Under the pieces are notes generated by a model that had not been told where the DNA came from, did not search any database, and was given only the letters and a program-made list of their open reading frames with translations. A stretch of 64,000 bases of DNA from Anaerocolumna sp. (GTDB lineage Bacteria > Bacillota > Clostridia > Lachnospirales > Lachnospiraceae), in NCBI GenBank assembly GCA_029256725.1, contig JAQSXJ010000015.1:1-64000 (forward strand). The letters run 5' to 3'. Shown in pieces: positions 9,171-17,723 of the stretch; within the stretch, counting starts at the first letter, position 1, and each line of letters begins with the position of its first letter. A program made the translations under genes and the position numbers.

Positions 9171-9200
9171 CACAACTCCCGTCTGTGTGCTTTAGCACAC
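9171..9200 (-). promoter_or_regulatory. leader hairpin directly upstream of the phoB ribosome site
   Basis: Stem GTGTGC / GCACAC (9185-9190 and 9195-9200) with loop TAAA, followed on the minus strand by AGACGGGAG and the phoB start. It matches the glucanase leader hairpin except for paired changes in the stem. The position between phoU and phoB suggests a cistron-specific RNA element. Its function is not known. Confidence 0.45.
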
Positions 9201-9222
9201 CCCTCCTATTAGGATAATGATC

Positions 9223-9870
9223 TTATCCGATTGCTAAATCACCTGTAACAATATACGTAATCCACTCCGCAATGTTTGTAGCATGATCTGCCATACGTTC
9301 CAGATATTTAATAATAAAAAGGTAACAGATACACTGAGGCACCAGTTCCGGCTTGCTCTGCATGGTGGCAGAGAGTTCCTCTGTGATTTTCTCAAAATTA
9401 TTATCTACTTCATCATCGCCATCAATAACAGCCTTTGCTTTCACAAGATCTGCCTCAACAAAGCTGTCAATTGTATTAATAACCATTTTCTTCATAGCCT
9501 CAATCATAAAGCTTAATGACTTGGGAGCTTCCATCTGAGGATATTTGTTAAGTTTGATAATATACTCTGAGATATCCGCACATTGATCTGCAATACGCTC
9601 AATATCAGTGATGATCTTCATAATAGAAGTGATTTTTCTTAAATCCGATGCCAGTGGCTGCTGCTTGGCAATTATATTAATGCACTCTTTTTCAATCTGC
9701 TGTTCCAGCATATCAATTTCATCGTCTCTGTCTATGATCTTCTTTGCCTTCTCAATGTCCTTATCATGGAGTACATCAATCATTTCATTCATAGACTGTT
9801 CCAGGATACTACCCATTTTTATTACATCATTGTTTAATTCCTCCAACTGTGCAAGAAATGTCTGTCTCAT
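9223..9870 (-). CDS. phoU: phosphate uptake regulator PhoU
   Basis: A 215-residue all-helical cytoplasmic protein with the two tandem PhoU repeats. Each carries the metal-binding signature, seen as DIERIADQCADI in the first half and YLERMADHATNIAEW in the second. Length matches the family (about 215-240). PhoU links the Pst transporter to PhoR and dampens signalling when phosphate is plentiful. It follows pstB in the pst operon and precedes phoB. The start has AAGGAG upstream. Confidence 0.93.
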   Translation of the reverse strand: MRQTFLAQLEELNNDVIKMGSILEQSMNEMIDVLHDKDIEKAKKIIDRDDEIDMLEQQIEKECINIIAKQQPLASDLRKITSIMKIITDIERIADQCADISEYIIKLNKYPQMEAPKSLSFMIEAMKKMVINTIDSFVEADLVKAKAVIDGDDEVDNNFEKITEELSATMQSKPELVPQCICYLFIIKYLERMADHATNIAEWITYIVTGDLAIG

Positions 9871-10008
9871 TAAGTATCAGCTCCTTATCCGCCTTTTTCA
9901 GGCATTTTGATTATCCTTATCATAGCATTTTCTAAAATAATTGCAAACCTTTTTCGCTGTGATTTCTATAAAAACGAAAGGAGCAAATCCCCTTAAGCTT
10001 TCCAGATA

Positions 10009-10767
10009 TCAGCCAAATCTTCCGGTGATATAATCTTCTGTTTTTTTGTTTGAAGGTTTGTTAAAAATCTGTTCTGTATCTCCATACTCTATTACTTCTC
10101 CGGTGAGGAAGAAAGCTGTTTTATCGGATATACGTCCTGCCTGCTGCATGTTATGGGTAACGATAATAATAGAGTAATTGTTCTTTAATTCTGAAGCCAG
10201 GTCTTCTATCTTAAGGGTTGAGATAGGATCAAGCGCAGAAGTTGGTTCATCCATTAAGATAACCTCAGGTTCAATGGCAAGTGTTCTGGCGATACAGATT
10301 CTCTGCTGTTGTCCACCAGAGATCGCCAGAGCACTTTTCTTAAGTTTATCCTTTACTTCTTCCCAGATAGCAGCCTGACGAAGGGATTTTTCTACGATTT
10401 CATCCAATACACTCTTCTTCTTTACTCCGTGTATTCTGGGGCCATAAGCTACATTATCATAAATACTCATAGGGAAAGGATTCGGCTGCTGAAACACCAT
10501 ACCAACCCTTGATCTTAACATAATGGCATCGAAATCTTTATATATATCCACACCGTCAAGTGTGATTTCCCCTGTAATCTTTACCCCCTCCACAAGATCA
10601 TTCATACGGTTAAGGGTTTTTAAAAATGTAGATTTACCGCAGCCTGAGGGTCCTATAAAGGCGGTAATCTTTCCTTTTTCTATATCCATATTTATTTTCT
10701 TAAGGGCTTGAAAATTACCATAAAATAAATCCAGATCCCTTACTGTAAATTTCACTTTATCGTTCAA
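10009..10767 (-). CDS. pstB: phosphate ABC transporter ATP-binding protein PstB
   Basis: ABC ATPase of 252 residues energising phosphate import with PstA and PstC. Walker [10 protein letters not shown] is at about 39-47; the Q-loop [11 protein letters not shown], signature [10 protein letters not shown], Walker B ILMDEP and an H-loop His in VTHNMQQA are all present and typical of PstB. The start is set at the TTG at 10767 because AGGAGG lies seven bases upstream; the upstream in-frame ATG at 10788 has no such site. It lies between pstA and phoU on the same strand. Confidence 0.93.
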   Translation of the reverse strand: MNDKVKFTVRDLDLFYGNFQALKKINMDIEKGKITAFIGPSGCGKSTFLKTLNRMNDLVEGVKITGEITLDGVDIYKDFDAIMLRSRVGMVFQQPNPFPMSIYDNVAYGPRIHGVKKKSVLDEIVEKSLRQAAIWEEVKDKLKKSALAISGGQQQRICIARTLAIEPEVILMDEPTSALDPISTLKIEDLASELKNNYSIIIVTHNMQQAGRISDKTAFFLTGEVIEYGDTEQIFNKPSNKKTEDYITGRFG

Positions 10768-10799
10768 TGCATATCCTCCTGTTTTCATACATTAATCAG

Positions 10800-11957
10800 T
10801 TATCTGCTGCTCCCCGTCTTTTTAAGGAATACCTTCGTAATCATCTTTGATGCGATATTTAAAAGAACAATCAGAATCAATAATATTACAGCGATGGAAC
10901 TTGCTGCTGACAAATCACCGGATTCCTTTATCAACCAGTACATTTTGGTTGTTAAAGTAGCAGCAGATGATTTTCCACCTACCAGTCCTTCTGGTATCTG
11001 TGCGATTGTTCCTGCAGTAAAGATAAGGGCTGCGGATTCTCCTACAATTCTACCGATACTAAGTATTACTGCAACCAGAATACCAGGTAAAGCTCCAGGT
11101 AAGATGATTCTTCCAATCGTTTGAAGCTTAGTAGCACCAAGTCCGTAAGAGCCTTCTCGGTAGGATCTGGGGATTTCTTTTAATGCCTCTTCCGTAGTCG
11201 AGATTATAGTAGGAAGCAATAATATACTTAAGGTTAGGGATCCCGCAAGAATGGAGTATTGCATTTTTAATACCTGTACGAATAAAAGCATACCAAAAAG
11301 ACCATATATGATGGAGGGAATACCCGCCAGATTCTGAATGGCAAAACGTATGATACCAAGGACCCTTCCTGGCTTTGCATATTCATTCAGATAAATAGCA
11401 GCACCAATACCGATTGGTCCGGAAATAACCAGTGAAAGAAGGATAATGTAAATAGTAGATACCAACATGGGTATAATACCGCCGCCAGGCCTTACCACTT
11501 TAAGACGAAGTGTTCCTTCACTGTCTTTTAATAGTTGTACAGCATCGGCAAAGGATAAATCCTCCGTATTATCGGATCCGATCTTGGTTATCTCATCAGT
11601 CTTTTTCAGACTGTAAGGTGAATTCTTCAGGTTTAAGGCATCTTTAACCGGTGAATTTTTATCAATTTTTACGATCACCAGGTTCTTCTCGCCTTCCTTA
11701 ACGGTTATGCCAAGAGAAGGAATATATCCTTCCTTACCTGTATCCGCTTTATCTGCCTGTAAGGCAACATTTACAAAGGTAGTCTTATCATCCCAGCTTC
11801 TTGTAAGGAAATTGAAGTTAATTCCGGGTGCGCCTTTGTAAACTATGAATCCGACAATTATTAATAAGATACTAACGGTTACGGCTGCTGCGAGATAAAT
11901 TACTCCTCGTAAAACACCGTCCTGCATTTTTCTATTTTTATAATTCTTATTATTCAT
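10800..11957 (-). CDS. pstA: phosphate ABC transporter permease PstA with a PDZ-like insertion
   Basis: Permease subunit, 385 residues, longer than the usual 280-300. The first TM segment (about 18-42) is followed by a soluble extracytoplasmic insert (about 55-160) before the remaining helices and the BPD_transp_1 core, with its EAL-type coupling loop TEEALKEIPRSYREGSYGLGA. The insert contains SLGITVKEG, a VKIDKNSPVKDAL stretch, DEITKIGS and a VQLLKDSEGTLRLKVVRPG ending, which together read as a PDZ fold. The start follows AGGAG. It pairs with PstC. The transport role is firm; the PDZ reading is by eye. Confidence 0.9.
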   Translation of the reverse strand: MNNKNYKNRKMQDGVLRGVIYLAAAVTVSILLIIVGFIVYKGAPGINFNFLTRSWDDKTTFVNVALQADKADTGKEGYIPSLGITVKEGEKNLVIVKIDKNSPVKDALNLKNSPYSLKKTDEITKIGSDNTEDLSFADAVQLLKDSEGTLRLKVVRPGGGIIPMLVSTIYIILLSLVISGPIGIGAAIYLNEYAKPGRVLGIIRFAIQNLAGIPSIIYGLFGMLLFVQVLKMQYSILAGSLTLSILLLPTIISTTEEALKEIPRSYREGSYGLGATKLQTIGRIILPGALPGILVAVILSIGRIVGESAALIFTAGTIAQIPEGLVGGKSSAATLTTKMYWLIKESGDLSAASSIAVILLILIVLLNIASKMITKVFLKKTGSSR

Positions 11958-11975
11958 GCTGCTGCTCCTATGGAT

Positions 11976-12896
11976 TTATCTTAAAGGGCCTTCATTCCCA
12001 AGCTTTTTCGTTATTCGGATTAATGTAAAGTTAATCCCCATTATGAAGGTAAACAGTATTACACCGGTAGCAAAAAGCATATCCTGATGCCTTCCGGAGG
12101 CATAGCCCATTTCCATGGCAATGTTGGTAGTTAAAGGTCTGATCTTTGAAAAAATACTGGTAGGAAGCCCACCGATATTATTACCTGCAATCATCATAAC
12201 CGCCATGGTCTCACCGATTGCCCTTCCTATACCAAGTACCGTAGCAGTAAGGATACCGGAACGTGCTGCCGGAACAATAGCTTTGAATATGGTCTGTATT
12301 TTAGATGCACCCAGTCCATAGGAAGCTTCTTTATAAGATTTTGGTACGGCTCTTAAGCTGCTCTCACTTAAGGAGATAATAGTTGGAAGTACCATAATAG
12401 TAAGTACACATATAACTGCCAGTAAGGACTGGCCCTGGCCGGTGGGAGATATCTTATTAATCAGGGGGACGATAACACCAAGACCGAAAGCACCGTAAAT
12501 AACGGACGGAATGCCGGCTAATAATTCTATTCCCGGCTTTAATATTGCTACTATTCTTTTAGGGGCTATTTCGGCAATAAATACAGCTGTCAATAAACCG
12601 ATTGGAACCCCGAGCACAATAGCGCCCAGGGTTGCAAGGAGGGATCCTACGATCATGTAGAAAACTCCGAAAACATTATTGTTTGGATCCCACTTCATAC
12701 CGGTTATAAAATCGAGAAAGCTGTAAGCATCGTTTCCGAAAAAGGGTTTAAGACCTTTTGCGAATACAAAGACGATAATTGCAATTACACTTAAGACACT
12801 GACTAGAGCACTTAGCAAGAAGATTATTTTAAACAATGCTTCTCTGTATTCTATTGCCTTACCTGTCTTCTTATCATTACTTACATTTTTCATCAT
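11976..12896 (-). CDS. pstC: phosphate ABC transporter permease PstC
   Basis: Inner-membrane permease of 306 residues with about six TM segments and the BPD_transp_1 domain. The coupling motif is SESSLRAVPKSYKEASYGLGASK (split here as SESSLRAVPKSYKEA then SYGLGASK). GIGRAIGETMAVMM is a PstC hallmark. The start codon overlaps the pstS stop in a TAATG arrangement, indicating translational coupling. It forms the channel with PstA, 19 bp downstream. Confidence 0.93.
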   Translation of the reverse strand: MMKNVSNDKKTGKAIEYREALFKIIFLLSALVSVLSVIAIIVFVFAKGLKPFFGNDAYSFLDFITGMKWDPNNNVFGVFYMIVGSLLATLGAIVLGVPIGLLTAVFIAEIAPKRIVAILKPGIELLAGIPSVIYGAFGLGVIVPLINKISPTGQGQSLLAVICVLTIMVLPTIISLSESSLRAVPKSYKEASYGLGASKIQTIFKAIVPAARSGILTATVLGIGRAIGETMAVMMIAGNNIGGLPTSIFSKIRPLTTNIAMEMGYASGRHQDMLFATGVILFTFIMGINFTLIRITKKLGNEGPLR

Positions 12897-13822
12897 TAGT
12901 CTACCTTTATTCCTCCGTGTTTTTCAACAAATGTCTGTCCGTCTGCACTAATAGAGAATTCAACGAATGCTTTTGTAGCAGCTGAAGCTGAAGCCTCTTT
13001 GTATACAAAAAGGAAAGGTCTGGATAATACATACTCGCCGGATTTAGAATGTTCAGGTGTACCCTCAACACCGTTTACAGTAAGAGCTTTAACTGTAGTA
13101 TCAATATAAGAGAAGGATACATAACCAATTGCATTTTCATTTCCAGCAACTGCAGTCTGAACGTTACCATTTCCTTCTACTACTGTAGCACTTTCAGTAA
13201 GGCCGCCAGCATCTTCTAATTTCACTAACTCTTCAAATGCACTTCTTGTACCGGAAGCACCTTCTCTGGATACAACAACGATGTCTGCATCGTTTCCACC
13301 GATCTGACTCCAGTTAGTTACCTGTCCGGAGAAAATCTTAGCAAGGTCTTCTGTACTGATATCTGTTAAAGGATTTGCAGGATTAACTGCTGCTGCAATA
13401 CCATCATAAGCAAAAGTTACTTCTTTAATATCAGCTGATTTTTCTTCATCTTTTAAATTTCTGGAAGATGCACCGATATCATTTGCACCGGATGCTGTAT
13501 CAGCGATACCAGCGGAAGAACCTGTTCCTGTATAGTTAATGGTTACATCAGGATTTAAAGCTGTAAACTCATCGATCATATCGTTTAAGATTTTTTCAAC
13601 TGATGTAGAACCTGTTATGGTTACTGTTCCTGATATGCCGTCTGCAGGAGTTTCTGTTGCTGCATCTGTAGGTGCTTCTGTTGCTGCCGGTGTATCTGTT
13701 GCTGCTTGTGTAGGTTCTGCTGCGTTACCGGATGTATTGTTATTGGAACTTCCACATCCTCCAAGAACACCTACCATGGCAACGGTTAAAAGAACTGCCA
13801 GAACTTTATTTCTGATTTTCAT
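12896..13822 (-). CDS. pstS: phosphate-binding lipoprotein PstS
   Basis: Lipid-anchored phosphate receptor of 308 residues. The signal peptide ends in the lipobox LGGC (Cys about 23). A low-complexity T/A/P/E linker (about 28-62) follows, then the PBP-like domain with phosphate-binding motifs ITGSTSVEK, TGTGSSAGI and SREGASGTRSAFEE. It is the first gene of the pst operon, with AAGGAGGAAG before the ATG and a Pho box about 80 bases further upstream. Expression should rise on phosphate starvation. Confidence 0.95.
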   Translation of the reverse strand: MKIRNKVLAVLLTVAMVGVLGGCGSSNNNTSGNAAEPTQAATDTPAATEAPTDAATETPADGISGTVTITGSTSVEKILNDMIDEFTALNPDVTINYTGTGSSAGIADTASGANDIGASSRNLKDEEKSADIKEVTFAYDGIAAAVNPANPLTDISTEDLAKIFSGQVTNWSQIGGNDADIVVVSREGASGTRSAFEELVKLEDAGGLTESATVVEGNGNVQTAVAGNENAIGYVSFSYIDTTVKALTVNGVEGTPEHSKSGEYVLSRPFLFVYKEASASAATKAFVEFSISADGQTFVEKHGGIKVD

Positions 13823-13903
13823 TTTTTTCTTCCTCCTTGATTTGGGATCCCCCTGAGTTATTTCTTATTTGTTTCACTTACAGGTTGTATTCTACTATTC
13901 CTT

Positions 13904-13942
13904 TGTAATCGGTGTATTTTTGTAATGTAAAGTTTTTGTAAA
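13904..13942 (-). promoter_or_regulatory. Pho box (PhoB/PhoP operator) upstream of pstS
   Basis: On the minus strand TTTACA at 13937-13942, TTTACA at 13926-13931 and ATTACA at 13904-13909 lie on an 11-bp register (offsets 0, 11 and 33). A fourth ATTACA at 13981-13986 is also in phase (44 bases upstream). TT(A/T/C)ACA repeats with 11-bp period are the known PhoP box of Bacillus. A plausible -10 (TAGAAT) follows downstream, so the site fits an activator-dependent promoter for the pst-pho operon. Confidence 0.75.
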
Positions 13943-14145
13943 GTCGTATAATCCTTGAAAACATCACACTTCAGCAGTTTTGTAATACTATTTTTACCGA
14001 AAAACATAAAATAAATCCTTGAATTTTATATTTATAGGCTGTTGTAATAGCTTTTGTAAACTATTAAAATACCTTGGATTACGGTTTAAATTGTGAATGA
14101 AAAAAGGTAGTAAAGTATTCAAAAGGCAGATTATTTAAATAGGAC

Positions 14146-14358
14146 GGTAATTTACACAAAATAAAAAGCCTCATGCTTCCATAGAAATGTATAAGAAGTC
14201 CTAATTCTCTGTATATTTTCTGCTTGGCATATCATCAAACAGATAACTCGCTACGCTCAGACAATCTGTTTGATGATATAGCATAAAATCTTCAGAGAAA
14301 AGGACATCTAATACATTTCTATAGGCGCATGAAGCTTTCTATTTTGTGTAAATCACCT
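14146..14358. repeat. palindromic repeat family, copy A
   Basis: About 213 bp that is an imperfect palindrome along its whole length. The outer arms read GGTAATTTACACAAAATA and its near complement. The central stem is a perfect 15-bp pair (14230-14244 with 14264-14278) around the conserved loop AACTCGCT...CGCTCAGACA. It shares the middle arms AAGAAGTCCTAATTCTCT and TTCAGAGAAAAGGAC with the other copies. No coding potential. Confidence 0.75.
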
Positions 14359-14426
14359 GAAATCGTATTAAATACAGGGCTTTTTGATACTTAGCTTAAT
14401 ATTCTATTGTTATTTATATATAGAAA

Positions 14427-14477
14427 GAAAGGAAAAGTGGATATAAAGTTTACCACTTTTATATCCTCTTTCCTTTC
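14427..14477. repeat. long palindrome, possible bidirectional terminator
   Basis: Arms of about 23 bases (GAAAGGAAAAGTGGATATAAA and its complement with one-base slips) form a strong hairpin. There is no clear U-run on either side, so terminator activity is uncertain. It stands alone between repeat copy A and the MITE at 14508. Confidence 0.4.
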
Positions 14478-14507
14478 GATAATATAATTTAATTATTTCT
14501 ATATTTA

Positions 14508-14690
14508 CTAGGGTGTGTCTGAAAACTTATTGCACCGTTCTGAATACTCCACTTTGCGTTATTCTGCGCTGCAATTTAAGGAATGTAACACCACTACGTC
14601 CCCCAAATTTCGCCTTGCTGTTTTCGCAAATCGCCCCCCCACAAAGTGGAACATCCAGCACGGCACAAGCAGTTTTCAGACACGCCCTAG
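14508..14690. mobile_element. 183-bp CTAG-bounded MITE
   Basis: The ends are 20-bp inverted repeats, CTAGGGTGTGTCTGAAAACT at 14508-14527 and its complement at 14671-14690 with one mismatch. A second inner inverted pair, TCCACTTTG / CAAAGTGGA, lies inside. There is no protein-coding gene. The last four bases CTAG are also the first four of the next element (14687-14996), which suggests CTAG is the target or part of the end. Confidence 0.65.
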
Positions 14691-14996
14691 AGAGTCAAAA
14701 GTTCCAGTTGATTTAACGTTCTAAAGTAGATTTTATACAATTTCAGGAAAAATGCACAAAACAGAAAGAGCGAATGCGCCTATGGAAAGGGATTAGAAGT
14801 CCTTTTCTCTGAATATTTTGTGCTATCTTCTAAAACAGATTGTTTGAGCGATAGCGAGTTATCTGTTTTAGAAGATGTCCAGCACAAAATATTCAGAGAA
14901 TTAGGACTTCTTATCCCTTGGAATGAAGCATAAGCCTTTCTGTTTTGGGTATTTTTCCGTCCGTATGACAACAAAACAGAACTTTTGACTCTCTAG
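14687..14996. mobile_element. palindromic repeat family, copy B, with 18-bp terminal inverted repeats
   Basis: A 310-bp unit bounded by perfect inverted repeats CTAGAGAGTCAAAAGTTC (14687-14704 and 14979-14996). The core (about 14753-14954) is a copy of the palindrome family with a perfect 15-bp central stem (14826-14840 with 14861-14875) around TGTTTGAGCG...AGCGAGTT. A nearly identical unit in the opposite orientation occupies 50530-50840. This looks like a non-autonomous mobile element built round a hairpin. It lies directly downstream of the ECF operon and could stop its transcription. Confidence 0.7.
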
Positions 14997-15028
14997 TATA
15001 TTTAGTACAGACAAAATAAGATGTATAT

Positions 15029-15856
15029 TTAATTAAACGGATTGTAAAACCTGGAGCCATCCTGGAATGTAATTACCATAGCCAGGATACTAAAGAGGAT
15101 AACTGCTCCTATGGTAATATAGTCAGCTGTTTTAAAAGGCCTTTCAGAGTACCAGGTTCTCTTTTTATGTTTACCAAAACCTCGCAATTCCATTGCGTTG
15201 CTGATCGTATCTATTCGTTCCAGACTAGAAAAGATAAGCGGAAAAATAATGGCTGCCATATTTTTGATACGTACCAGAAGCTTTACATTCTTTGACATAT
15301 CTATACCCCTTGCCTCCTGGGCGGTCTTGATTTCCTGAAAGTTTTTCTGGACATCTGGAATATACCGAAGGGCAATGGCTATGGAATAACCAATGGTGTA
15401 TTTTACACCAAGTTTATTAAGAGAAGCAGCAAATTCACTTGGGTTGGTGGTTACTACAAACATAAGTGCCACTGGGATTACTGTAAAATACTTAATTATG
15501 ATATTTATTTCATAGAAGAGCTGTTCTTTGGTTATGGTATAATAACCTGCTAAATGTAACAGCTCCGTTCTGGTACCATATATTTTACTGCCCTGGTAGG
15601 GGGCAAAGAAAAATATTGCAATAACGTTGACTAGCAGGAAGAAAAAGATGACTTTCAGAACTGCTGAAACCTGATAGTATTCCGTTTTTGACATAACAAA
15701 CAAAGCTAAACTGCTTATAAACATAAACAGCAGGATTCTTGTATCATAGGTAATCATCCCGACCACCGACCAAAAGATAAAGAATATCATCTTGGATACT
15801 CCACACAGGCGGTGAATCCACGTGCCTTTATCGGAAAAGGTAAGTAAACTTCCCAT
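15029..15856 (-). CDS. ecfT: ECF transporter transmembrane component EcfT
   Basis: A 275-residue membrane protein with about five TM segments, the scaffold linking the ATPases to the substrate-binding S subunit. The C-terminal cytoplasmic helices carry the two coupling motifs, seen as AQEARGIDM and AMELRGFGK (the family's A-R-G signatures). It starts two bases after the stop of the ATPase gene, so the two are translationally linked. It is last in the S-A-T order of this dedicated (group I-like) ECF operon. Confidence 0.9.
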   Translation of the reverse strand: MGSLLTFSDKGTWIHRLCGVSKMIFFIFWSVVGMITYDTRILLFMFISSLALFVMSKTEYYQVSAVLKVIFFFLLVNVIAIFFFAPYQGSKIYGTRTELLHLAGYYTITKEQLFYEINIIIKYFTVIPVALMFVVTTNPSEFAASLNKLGVKYTIGYSIAIALRYIPDVQKNFQEIKTAQEARGIDMSKNVKLLVRIKNMAAIIFPLIFSSLERIDTISNAMELRGFGKHKKRTWYSERPFKTADYITIGAVILFSILAMVITFQDGSRFYNPFN

Positions 15857-15857
15857 A

Positions 15858-17564
15858 TTAGTGATTCACCTCCCTGTCATACCGAATAAAGCTTTCAACA
15901 AATCCCCTAGCTTCTGAAATCTCACAAGCTTCTGCCAGATAATAAAGTGATGTTACTTTTAGATTAGCTTTCTCAGCTATACCAGGCATGGTCAGAATCT
16001 TCGCCGGACGGTCATCAGCTACAAGAATTCCATCGGATATTACAATCGTTCGATCAGCATATTCCAGCATTAGATGCATGTCATGGGTTATCATTAGAAT
16101 GGTAATTCCAATATCCTGACGAAGCTTTTCTAAAAACTTCATGATTTCTGTATAATGTCTATAGTCCTGACCTGCGGTAGGCTCATCTAATATTAGGATT
16201 TCCGGTTCCAATACCAGAATAGAAGCAATTGTAACCCGCTTTTTCTGACCGAAGCTAAGGGCGGATATTGGCCAATTTCTAAATGGATATAGACCGCAAA
16301 CCTTTAGTACATGTTCTACCTTTTCTTTTACGGAAGCTTCCGTGTATCCCCGTGTCCGCAACCCAAGGGCTACTTCATCATATATCATAGGTTTTGAGAT
16401 CATCTGGTTTGGATTCTGCATCACAAGCCCGATCTTCTCAGCATGTTTTGCAATGGACAGCTCTGCCATATCCCTCCCTTGATAGAAGATTGTTCCTAAA
16501 CGAGGGCGAATAAATCCGCAGATAAGTTTTGAAAGGGTACTTTTACCCGCTCCATTCCTGCCAACAATACTTACCATTTCTCCCTTATGGATAGAAAATG
16601 ACACATCGGTAAGTACGTCCTTCCCCTTCTGATATGCATAGGTAAGATCCTTTATAATAAGAAGTTTTTGCGTATCCACCACAGGCTCCGGCTCTGGAAT
16701 GCTTTGGTACCAGTTAAGGATATTATCTCTTTGGTTTATGAGAGACATGTTATGTATATTGGAAGGATGATCCGTTGCCTGGATAGTTCCTCCCGAATAT
16801 TTAACAGCAGTAATATAGAGAGGCTCTCTTATTCCATTTTCCTTCAAAATTGATTGGCTTAAAAGTTCATCAGGGGTGGTATCTGATAGAATCTTACCAT
16901 CTCCGACTACAATGATACGGTCAACAGGTCGATGAAGCACGTCTTCTAGTCGGTGTTCGATAAGGATTATGGTTTTTTTCGTAGTTTGATGGATTTCATC
17001 AATTAATTCAATAGCATATTGTCCAGTGGCAGGATCCAAATTAGCCAGGGGTTCATCAAACAAGAGGATATCAGCATCGTTGGTCATAATACCAGCTATA
17101 GCTACCCTTTGCTTTTGACCCCCTGACAGGGCTGAAGGTGCTTGAGATAGAAGTTTATCTACTCCTACAAGTTCTGCGTATTTTCTAACTGTATCTTTCA
17201 TGGTTGCCTGAGGGATACAGTCATTTTCCATGACAAAAGCAATATCTTCTCCCACCGTTAAACCAATGAACTGGCTGTCCATATCCTGCATCACCGTTCC
17301 AACCCTCTGAGAAATTCCAAAAATACCGACTTTTGCCGGATCGTTTCCGCTTATAACAACACTTCCCTGTATTTCACCTTCAAAGGAATTGGGTATCAGG
17401 CCATTGATACAATGGGCAAGAGTTGATTTTCCGGAACCGGAAGGACCTATAATCAGAACTTTTTCTCCTTCGTAAAGGGTCAGATTAATATTTGTCAGAG
17501 TGGGCTTTTTTTGTGTTCTATATCTAAATGTGAAATCTTTAAATACAATAATCTCTTTCTTCAT
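15858..17564 (-). CDS. ECF transporter double ATPase (fused EcfA-EcfA, YkoD-like)
   Basis: One chain with two complete ABC ATPase domains. Domain 1 (about 1-250) has GPSGSGKST, SGGQKQR and ILLFDEP; domain 2 (about 285-560) has GRNGAGKST, SFGQKKR and ILDEPTAGQD. The linker is about 50 residues. I start at the ATG at 17564 (MKKEIIVFKDF), where homology to ATPases begins. An in-frame GTG at 17669 with a strong GGAGG would add 35 residues that do not look like ATPase sequence and lie in a GTGAAAGAA-type leader. The product powers uptake with the S and T subunits on either side. Confidence 0.85.
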   Translation of the reverse strand: MKKEIIVFKDFTFRYRTQKKPTLTNINLTLYEGEKVLIIGPSGSGKSTLAHCINGLIPNSFEGEIQGSVVISGNDPAKVGIFGISQRVGTVMQDMDSQFIGLTVGEDIAFVMENDCIPQATMKDTVRKYAELVGVDKLLSQAPSALSGGQKQRVAIAGIMTNDADILLFDEPLANLDPATGQYAIELIDEIHQTTKKTIILIEHRLEDVLHRPVDRIIVVGDGKILSDTTPDELLSQSILKENGIREPLYITAVKYSGGTIQATDHPSNIHNMSLINQRDNILNWYQSIPEPEPVVDTQKLLIIKDLTYAYQKGKDVLTDVSFSIHKGEMVSIVGRNGAGKSTLSKLICGFIRPRLGTIFYQGRDMAELSIAKHAEKIGLVMQNPNQMISKPMIYDEVALGLRTRGYTEASVKEKVEHVLKVCGLYPFRNWPISALSFGQKKRVTIASILVLEPEILILDEPTAGQDYRHYTEIMKFLEKLRQDIGITILMITHDMHLMLEYADRTIVISDGILVADDRPAKILTMPGIAEKANLKVTSLYYLAEACEISEARGFVESFIRYDREVNH

Positions 17565-17688
17565 ATTTATACCCATTGCATATCCCAGGCTGGCCTGTGA
17601 TACTGCCACAAATAATAAGGAGTGAAAGAATTTCAACGTGGCATCCTTCATTTCATAATTTTCTTTCACTCTTCCTCCCAGCAGAAAA

Positions 17689-17714
17689 CAGGAATCCTTT
17701 TTACAGGATTCCTG
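17689..17714 (-). terminator. hairpin between the S-component and ATPase genes
   Basis: Perfect 9-bp stem CAGGAATCC / GGATTCCTG with an 8-base loop, followed on the minus strand by TTTTCTG. It lies ten bases after the S-component stop and just before the ATPase leader. It resembles a leaky intrinsic terminator that would give more S subunit than ATPase and T subunit. Confidence 0.5.
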
Positions 17715-17723
17715 CTATGTAAT

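Noticed and set aside
14513-14724. Plus-strand reading frames of about 67-69 codons
   Set aside because: They lie within the 183-bp MITE and are explained by its terminal repeats.
14780-14974. 64-codon minus-strand frame, with related frames at 50530-50782
   Set aside because: Both fall inside the palindromic repeat copies B and D; the shared amino acids simply reflect the repeated DNA.
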